A DNA stretch of 8,268 nucleotides, taken from positions 1 to 8,268 of the forward strand of contig JASIEN010000068.1 in the NCBI GenBank assembly GCA_030045935.1, given 5' to 3'. Made by a program: the position numbers and the translations under genes. Every line of letters starts with the position of its first letter. The first letter of the stretch is position 1. Source of the DNA: Candidatus Sulfotelmatobacter sp. (lineage in GTDB: Bacteria; Acidobacteriota; Terriglobia; Terriglobales; Acidobacteriaceae). Of the stretch, positions 1 to 4,515 are shown piece by piece. The notes beneath the pieces are model-generated. The model did not search any database and had not been told where the DNA came from. It saw nothing but the letters and a program-made list of their open reading frames with translations.

Positions 1-71
1 AATCGAAGCCAGGCCCATTCGGATTTAAATCAGACGAACTGCGCACTGCCATCGAAAAGCTGATCCATTGA
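1..71 (+). CDS. C-terminal end of an unidentified upstream gene (partial)
   Basis: Reading from base 3, the plus strand is open until a TGA at 69-71 and encodes a short tail ending in GFKSDELRTAIEKLIH. The tail has the pattern of an amphipathic helix, with hydrophobic residues every three to four positions, as many bacterial proteins have at their C-terminus. Only about 22 codons are visible, so no family can be named. A second frame is also open over this stretch, so the call rests on the protein-like composition and on the strong hairpin at 135-164, which would suit a terminator for this gene. Confidence 0.4.
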   Translation, partial: SKPGPFGFKSDELRTAIEKLIH

Positions 72-134
72 TCTTGACTCGCAGCTCGCGCCCCCGCACC
101 ACAGGCTATCGTCCGGACGCCCTTAAAACAGCGA

Positions 135-164
135 ACGCAGATCACCGAGATCGATGATCTGCGT
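135..164. terminator. Perfect 10-bp hairpin, candidate bidirectional terminator
   Basis: The arms ACGCAGATCA (135-144) and TGATCTGCGT (155-164) are exact reverse complements around a 10-nt loop. The hairpin lies between the end of the partial plus-strand gene at 71 and the stop of the minus-strand gene at 222, where a shared terminator for convergent genes is expected. On the plus strand the arm is followed by GTGTTCT, a poor U-tract. On the minus strand a TTTT run (complement of 125-128) begins six bases past the stem. The structure is certain from the sequence; the terminator role is inferred. It could instead be a dispersed intergenic palindrome. Confidence 0.5.
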
Positions 165-221
165 GTTCTAACGAATGCTTTCTGCGAGACGCGCGGCCAA
201 ATGAGGCCGGCTAGGGTCGAC

Positions 222-1259
222 TTAATAGTTCGATTCGGTGAATTGAATATAGGGTGACGAGCCACTCGCGATGCTGCACGTACCCAGATTCAGGTTGTTG
301 GTCTCTCCGGTTGTGCCGCCATTGGCAAGACAGGTTGGGGCAGAGGTGGTGCCATCGGTCAGCGCTACTTGCACAGTAATGGAGACAAGCTTATTGAAAT
401 CGGCTCGCGAACCCCCGGCATCGCCGACGACGTTAAATTCGGAGTATTGCCAAACCTGCGAGATATCGAGCGTGCTGTCGGGTTCGGTAACGGAGTAGGC
501 AGTGGATCCGTCGATAAATATCACCGTATCGTTCCCGCTCCCCGCCACGGCGCCAGAGAGCGACAGGCTGCCAAGCGAAGAAGGCACCACATCGGGGGCC
601 GATACGTAATTGCTGTTGCCGTAGCAATCGCCCTCGCCGTCACTGGCGAAACCGCTCGGGCAAGGCGAGTCGCCCCATTCGATCAGCCAATTCTGCATGA
701 AAACCGCCGCCTCGCCCACCACCGCATAGTCCGTCGCATAAATGAATTGTTGCCAGACGAAACAATACTCACTGCCACCGGCACACGCTGCTGTGGCGTT
801 CCCGAAGTTGGTATTGAGCTGAAGGGAGTATTCATTGGATCCGAGGATGCCTCCGTCTCCAAACTCTGGTACACCGACACTCCTCTCGGCTTTCACGTCC
901 GTGACCGTCGGGAAGGTTCCAACTGTCTCGGTGATCAGCCCCGGTGCTTCCGCGACATAATCGTCACCATTCCCCACGATCTGGCCCTGGCTGGGCTTGG
1001 AAACACGGGGATGGACGCGTGGATGCCATTTCTTGCACTCCACCTGCTTCCAGATAATGCTGGGATAGGCTGCCCGAAAGCATCCCTCTCCCAATTGAGT
1101 ATTGTGCGCCATAGCTGAGCGCCAATTGTCGAGCGCATGCGCATCTGCATCCGCATCTGCGATTTGTCCGGAAACGGGCTGAAGGCAGCAGATGCTGATC
1201 AGGGCTGCGACCGCAATGTGCAGTACATAATGCGAGTAGCGAATTCTCCGGGGCGTCAT
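222..1259 (-). CDS. Exported cysteine-containing protein of unknown function (345 aa)
   Basis: I do not recognise a named family. The protein starts with an arginine-rich n-region (MTPRRIR) and a hydrophobic core at residues 11-26, followed by a plausible signal peptidase I site, VSG|Q, near residue 31, so it is probably secreted or periplasmic. The mature part has eight cysteines (60, 75, 159, 166, 200, 212, 310, 328), an even number that suits disulfide bonding outside the cytoplasm. It is rich in Gly, Ser, Thr, Asn and aromatics, with no further membrane segment, suggesting a beta-rich fold. Residues 167-196 contain an aromatic block (FVWQQFIYAT, then VFMQNWLIEWG) and residues 316-326 read TGETNNLNLG, both of which look like conserved family motifs. 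The mature N-terminus carries an ADADADA run. The start is supported by GGAG five bases before the ATG. It is transcribed divergently from the XdhC gene. An extracellular enzyme or binding protein is possible but unproven. Confidence 0.85.
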   Translation of the reverse strand: MTPRRIRYSHYVLHIAVAALISICCLQPVSGQIADADADAHALDNWRSAMAHNTQLGEGCFRAAYPSIIWKQVECKKWHPRVHPRVSKPSQGQIVGNGDDYVAEAPGLITETVGTFPTVTDVKAERSVGVPEFGDGGILGSNEYSLQLNTNFGNATAACAGGSEYCFVWQQFIYATDYAVVGEAAVFMQNWLIEWGDSPCPSGFASDGEGDCYGNSNYVSAPDVVPSSLGSLSLSGAVAGSGNDTVIFIDGSTAYSVTEPDSTLDISQVWQYSEFNVVGDAGGSRADFNKLVSITVQVALTDGTTSAPTCLANGGTTGETNNLNLGTCSIASGSSPYIQFTESNY

Positions 1260-1320
1260 TGCTTCTCCGTTGAAGGTAATCGCATCCGGGCCGACATTTC
1301 ATTCGGCTCAGAGCGGCGCA

Positions 1321-1349
1321 ATATTACCCTTGCATCACCTGCCAAACAA
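1321..1349 (-). promoter_or_regulatory. Possible promoter for the secreted protein gene
   Basis: On the minus strand, TTGTTT (complement of 1344-1349) and TAATAT (complement of 1321-1326) are 17 bp apart, the optimal sigma-70 spacing. The hexamers match consensus at only 3/6 and 4/6 positions. This would give a 5' leader of about 55 nt before the start at 1259. It is the best candidate I found in the divergent region, but the match is weak. Confidence 0.25.
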
Positions 1350-1440
1350 GTGTGAACTTAGGTGCCGTCGTCGGTTTACGATCCCCGCGTTCAAAACACA
1401 TTTATCGCGACACACGAAGCATCTGCGCAGGGTATGCATA

Positions 1441-1469
1441 TTGACTTGCCCGCGCCCACACCCAATAAT
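1441..1469 (+). promoter_or_regulatory. Sigma-70-type promoter directly before the XdhC-family gene
   Basis: TTGACT (1441-1446) and AATAAT (1464-1469) each match the -35 and -10 consensus at five of six positions and are separated by exactly 17 bp. Transcription would be expected to begin at about 1476-1478, only 2-4 nt before the ATG at 1480. No purine-rich ribosome-binding site lies upstream of that ATG, which agrees with a nearly leaderless mRNA. The hexamers are seen directly; activity and start site are inferred. Confidence 0.55.
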
Positions 1470-1479
1470 CAAATCTGCG

Positions 1480-2367
1480 ATGGACATTTACGAGCAAATC
1501 GTGCAGCTCCGCCGCGAAGGCCGCCGCGGCGCCGTTGCCACAATCGTCAATGTGCGCGGATCCATTCCTTCCTTCCGAACCGCGAAAATGCTGGTGCGCG
1601 ATGACGGGTCCATCGTCGGCACCATCGGCGGAGGCTGCGTCGAGGCCGACGTCTGGCAGGCGGCACGCGAAGTCATGGAATCGGAAAAGCCCCGCACCCT
1701 CAGCTTCGACCTTAATCAGGATCCCAAGTACGACACCGGCCTGGTTTGCGGCGGCACGCTCGAAGTTTTTGTCGAGCCAATTTTGCCTCAAGCACTACTT
1801 TATCTTTTCGGTGCAGGCCATGTTGCCCTAAGCGTTTGCCAGACAGCTTCCAATGCCGGCTTTGACGTAACCGTGATCGACGACCGCAGTTCTTACGCGA
1901 CCAAAGAGCGCTTCCCCGCCGCCCACGAAGTACATGCCTTCGACTTCGACGAGGCTATGCGCAGGTTCGAACCAACAGAAGCCTCTTACATCGTCATCGT
2001 CACCCGCGGACACCGCGACGATATGCGCATTCTCCGCTGGGCTGTGCAGACGCGGGCCCGCTACATCGGTATGATCGGCTCCAAGCGCAAAGTCATCGGG
2101 ATATTCAAAACCCTTCAGCAGGAAGGCATGGCCGCGCATTTGTTCGATCGCGTCCACGCCCCCATCGGTATTGATATCGGCGCCGTCACCCCCGAAGAAA
2201 TTGCTGTCGCGATCACAGCCGAACTGATCGCTGTCCGCCGTCATTCTGAAGCCAAACTTCCGCACATGAGTTGGTTCAAAAACCGAGAATCCGAACCCCC
2301 GGCAGAAAACACTTCCGACGTTCATTCTTGCTGCGAAGAGCACGAAGAAGAACCGCACCATTCCTGA
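1480..2367 (+). CDS. XdhC/CoxI-family protein, molybdenum hydroxylase maturation factor
   Basis: XdhC/CoxI proteins bind molybdenum cofactor and help sulfurate and insert it into xanthine dehydrogenase- or CO dehydrogenase-type Mo-hydroxylases in the cytoplasm. The N-terminal XdhC/CoxI domain shows VRGSIPSFRTAKMLV (25-39), GTIGGGCVEADVW (47-59) and GLVCGGTLEVFVEP (87-100); C53 and C90 sit in the usual glycine-rich motifs. The C-terminal Rossmann domain begins with LYLFGAGHVA (107-116) and continues through VIDDR (132-136), TRGHRDD (175-181) and IGMIGSKRK (196-204), ending with PIGIDIGAVTPEEIAVAI (228-245). The frame is open back to 1270, but the extra 70 residues do not look like the family, whereas MDIYEQIVQL is a typical N-terminus; hence the start at 1480. 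The tail (284-294) is rich in Cys, His and Glu. It stops 12 nt before the MocA-like gene, so the two are probably co-transcribed. Confidence 0.93.
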   Translation: MDIYEQIVQLRREGRRGAVATIVNVRGSIPSFRTAKMLVRDDGSIVGTIGGGCVEADVWQAAREVMESEKPRTLSFDLNQDPKYDTGLVCGGTLEVFVEPILPQALLYLFGAGHVALSVCQTASNAGFDVTVIDDRSSYATKERFPAAHEVHAFDFDEAMRRFEPTEASYIVIVTRGHRDDMRILRWAVQTRARYIGMIGSKRKVIGIFKTLQQEGMAAHLFDRVHAPIGIDIGAVTPEEIAVAITAELIAVRRHSEAKLPHMSWFKNRESEPPAENTSDVHSCCEEHEEEPHHS

Positions 2368-2379
2368 TATCCTCTGCGC

Positions 2380-3018
2380 ATGACTCGAGCACCCGGTTTC
2401 GCTGGCGTCATTCTTGCCGCCGGGGAATCCTCGCGCATGGGCCGCGATAAAGCCCTGCTACCCTGGCCGCCATTGGCGGCGGGCCAGTCACCATCGAATC
2501 AGACATTGTTGTCGGCGGCAATCCGATCGCTCTCGGCAGAAACTGACTTCGTACTGGTCGTAGCCGGCAAAAATGAAGCGGCTCTCGCCCCGGTCGTCTA
2601 CAGCAATGGCGCCTCACTGGTCGTTAATCCCGATCCGGCGCGTGGGCAGTTCAGTTCGTTACAAACCGGCCTGCAGGCCGTGCTTGAGCACGGCCGCGAT
2701 GCTGCCGCCGTAACTTTGGTCGACCGCCCGCCAGCCAGCGGCAAATCCATCGGAAAACTCCGCCATGCGTTCGACTGTGCCAGCGAGAATATCTGGGCTG
2801 TGGTGCCGGAGTACTCCGGCAGGCATGGGCACCCCTACGTCATTGGCCGCGAAATGATCGAAGCCTTCCTGCGTGCGCCCGCTACTTCGACGGCTCGCGA
2901 AGTTGAACACCAGCATCAATCTCACATTCAATATCTGCCCGTGGATGACCCCTTTGTTGCTGTCAATATCAACACGCCGGAGGAATACGCCGAACTGGCC
3001 GGCGGAAAATGCGGTTAG
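2380..3018 (+). CDS. MobA/MocA-like molybdenum cofactor nucleotidyltransferase
   Basis: A GT-A-fold NTP transferase of the MobA/MocA type, which transfers CMP or GMP from CTP or GTP to molybdopterin to form the dinucleotide cofactor. The signature LAAGESSRMGRDKALLPW (12-29) contains the phosphate loop and the nucleotide-binding lysine. NPDPARGQFSSLQTGL (83-98), the metal-ligand region VTLVDRPP (111-118), GRHGHPYVI (147-155) and the C-terminal NINTPEEY (196-203) follow in the expected order. The 212-aa length suits a single-domain MocA-like enzyme. Proximity to an XdhC-family gene favours the cytidylyltransferase role (molybdopterin cytosine dinucleotide for Mo-hydroxylases) over guanylyltransferase, but the sequence alone does not settle this. 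The Asp motif reads DRPP where DQP is common in MocA. No Shine-Dalgarno sequence precedes the ATG, so translation may depend on coupling to the XdhC gene 12 nt upstream. Confidence 0.88.
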   Translation: MTRAPGFAGVILAAGESSRMGRDKALLPWPPLAAGQSPSNQTLLSAAIRSLSAETDFVLVVAGKNEAALAPVVYSNGASLVVNPDPARGQFSSLQTGLQAVLEHGRDAAAVTLVDRPPASGKSIGKLRHAFDCASENIWAVVPEYSGRHGHPYVIGREMIEAFLRAPATSTAREVEHQHQSHIQYLPVDDPFVAVNINTPEEYAELAGGKCG

Positions 3019-3027
3019 ATTGCCGCA

Positions 3028-3053
3028 ATGTGAATTTAATGTGAAATCTCACA
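3028..3053. promoter_or_regulatory. 7-4-7 direct repeat plus TGTGA/TCACA palindrome, candidate operator
   Basis: The heptamer ATGTGAA occurs at 3028-3034 and again at 3039-3045, separated by TTTA, giving an exact 11-bp period. The second copy also forms a palindrome, TGTGA (3040-3044) and TCACA (3049-3053), with four bases between. A further TCACA at 3071-3075 is 22 bp beyond the first. Paired heptamers 11 bp apart are the usual layout of sites for OmpR/PhoB-family response regulators, while TGTGA/TCACA arms recall CRP/FNR sites. The element lies about 110 nt upstream of the parvulin-like gene. The regulator is unknown. Confidence 0.4.
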
Positions 3054-3086
3054 CCCACGACCCTACCCGCTCACACGAGCAATGTT

Positions 3087-3112
3087 TATGCTAGGATGCT
3101 AAGTTCGAACTT
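3087..3112 (+). promoter_or_regulatory. Possible extended -10 promoter with overlapping 12-bp palindrome
   Basis: TGCTAGGAT (3089-3097) has the TGn extension of an extended -10 element, followed by a hexamer matching TATAAT at four of six positions; no good -35 is present. The perfect palindrome AAGTTCGAACTT (3101-3112) would straddle the transcription start and could be a repressor site. An 8-bp near-tandem repeat (ATGCTAGG then ATGCTAAG, 3088-3103) overlaps it. Placement 40-65 nt before the ATG suits a promoter for the parvulin-epimerase operon. The match to consensus is modest. Confidence 0.3.
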
Positions 3113-3153
3113 TAGCAGACTTCCCGAAGTGCCAATCCTGGAGGAATTTTTCT

Positions 3154-4515
3154 ATGCGTGCGAGTTGGTTGATGTGTGTTTTTATGGGAGCCCTCGTCTG
3201 GGGACAGGCGGCTGGAACCGCTCCGGCAAAATCCAAGGGAGAAGATCAGGCCAGCTCGTCCCAGCTCGCCCAGAATGCTGCACCCAAAGGTGCCGCCCAG
3301 GCTCCCGCCGCGGAGAAAGAGGACGAAGAGAAACCTGCCGCCAAACCGGAAGCTCCCAAAGAAGTACCCATGGATGCGGTGGTGCTGACCATCAAGGGCG
3401 TGTGTCCCGCCGCAGCAGGGTCCACCACAAAGACCGCCGGGGGCTCCCAAGCGGCTGGGCCGAAAACGGCCGCCACAAAAGCCGCTGCGGCAAGAAAGCC
3501 TGCCGACTGCGAGACCAAAATCACCCGTGCCCAGTTTGAAAAGATTGCCAATGGCCTGTCGCAGAACGTGACTCCACAATTGAAGCGGCAATTGCAACAG
3601 GCATTGCCCCGCTTCATAGCCATGTCGGAAATCGCGCAAAAGAAGGGCCTTGAGAACACCGAGCAGTACAAGGAAACGCTGAAGCTTGCGAAGATGCAGA
3701 TTTTGACCCAGGCACTGCAGCGCGAGGCCCAAGAGAATGCCGATAAGGTTCCGACCCAGGATCTCCAGAAGTATTACAAGGATAATGCCGAGGCCTTCGA
3801 GCAGTACTCGCTCGATCGCGTCTTTGTCCCGCGCTACAAAACCGTGATACCCGCCGATCAGAAGGAAGAAGCGGAAGAAAAAGAACAGGACAAGGACCAG
3901 AAAGAGCTGACCGAAGATCAGCAGAAGAAGAAAGATGAGGAAGAAAAAGCCAAAGAAGCCAAAGACAAGGAATTACGAGAGAAGGGCGAGCAGGACTTGA
4001 ACAAACTTGCCGACCAGTTGCGCGAGCGCGCTGCTCAGGGCGAGGATTTCACTACCCTACAAAAAGAAGCCTTCGAAGCAGCCGGCACGAAAGTGGAAAA
4101 ACCGACGGTCAATTTGCCCAAGGTACGCCGCACCGGGCTGCCTCCGGCGCATTCCGCAGTCTTTGATCTAAAGCCGGGCCAGGTATCACAGGTCATCAGC
4201 GACAATGGCGGACACTACATCTACAAAGTAGTGAGCGAGGAAGAACTGCCCTTCGATCAGGTGAAGGAAGAGATCCACAACAAGCTGAAGGGCGAGCGCC
4301 TGAAGAAAGAGATGGACGACTACAACAGCTCGTATCAGGTAACGGCCAACGACCAATACTTTGGCCCGGCCGTGGTCCCGGGACAGGGTCCGCGAGGAAT
4401 GCGTCCCGGCATGATGGGAGCACGGCCAAGCGTGCCGCCGCAAGGCGCAGCGCCGCAGTCGGCACCGCCCGCGCAAGCTCCCGCACAGACGGCTCCTCCA
4501 TCGAAGCAAAACTGA
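3154..4515 (+). CDS. Exported SurA/PpiC-like parvulin-fold protein (probable periplasmic chaperone)
   Basis: Probably a periplasmic folding factor of the peptidyl-prolyl isomerase (parvulin) superfamily. Residues 1-22 form a signal peptide (MRASWLMCVFMGALVWGQAA) with no lipobox. Residues 23-72 are an Ala/Lys/Glu/Pro-rich linker. A SurA-like N-domain follows: a short strand, VVLTIKGVC (76-84), then an Ala/Lys/Gly/Thr insert closed by C119, then ITRAQFEKIANGL (123-135) and helices to about 215. The parvulin domain starts at YSLDRVFVPRY (218-228), is interrupted by a charged segment (about 234-280), and resumes with LADQLRERAAQGEDFTTLQKEA. FDLKPGQVSQVI (337-348) and GGHYIYKV (352-359) are the conserved end. 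The tail (405-453) is Met/Pro/Gln/Ala-rich. The usual catalytic histidines of RHIL and GYHIIK appear replaced (DRVF, GHYIYK), so isomerase activity is doubtful. A strong GGAGGA lies 8 nt before the ATG. The stop overlaps the next gene (TGATG). Confidence 0.85.
   Translation: MRASWLMCVFMGALVWGQAAGTAPAKSKGEDQASSSQLAQNAAPKGAAQAPAAEKEDEEKPAAKPEAPKEVPMDAVVLTIKGVCPAAAGSTTKTAGGSQAAGPKTAATKAAAARKPADCETKITRAQFEKIANGLSQNVTPQLKRQLQQALPRFIAMSEIAQKKGLENTEQYKETLKLAKMQILTQALQREAQENADKVPTQDLQKYYKDNAEAFEQYSLDRVFVPRYKTVIPADQKEEAEEKEQDKDQKELTEDQQKKKDEEEKAKEAKDKELREKGEQDLNKLADQLRERAAQGEDFTTLQKEAFEAAGTKVEKPTVNLPKVRRTGLPPAHSAVFDLKPGQVSQVISDNGGHYIYKVVSEEELPFDQVKEEIHNKLKGERLKKEMDDYNSSYQVTANDQYFGPAVVPGQGPRGMRPGMMGARPSVPPQGAAPQSAPPAQAPAQTAPPSKQN

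Noticed and set aside
369..1118. 249-codon plus-strand open frame opposite the secreted protein gene
   Set aside because: It is the antisense shadow of a gene with a convincing signal peptide, ribosome-binding site and cysteine pattern; its own product is Arg/His-rich with no domain.
1270..1479. N-terminal 70-codon extension of the XdhC-family frame, starting at ATG 1270
   Set aside because: The extra residues are Arg/His/Pro-rich with no family similarity, the strong promoter at 1441-1469 lies within it, and the family's typical N-terminus begins at 1480.
1828..2361. 177-codon minus-strand open frame opposite the XdhC-family gene
   Set aside because: The plus strand has the full set of XdhC motifs here; the antisense product resembles no family.
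158..2378. Recurrent TCTGCG near several gene starts and intergenic regions (158, 1157, 1424, 1474, 2373)
   Set aside because: A 6-mer in this base composition is expected several times by chance, contexts differ, and no larger shared unit surrounds the copies.
3010..3027. Small hairpin TGCGG/CCGCA at the stop of the MocA-like gene as a terminator
   Set aside because: Only five base pairs with an 8-nt loop, overlapping the stop codon and lacking a T-run.
3112..3732. 206-codon minus-strand open frame, Gly/Leu/Phe-rich
   Set aside because: It is antisense to the Ala/Lys/Glu-rich start of the parvulin-like gene; its composition is a by-product of that codon use.
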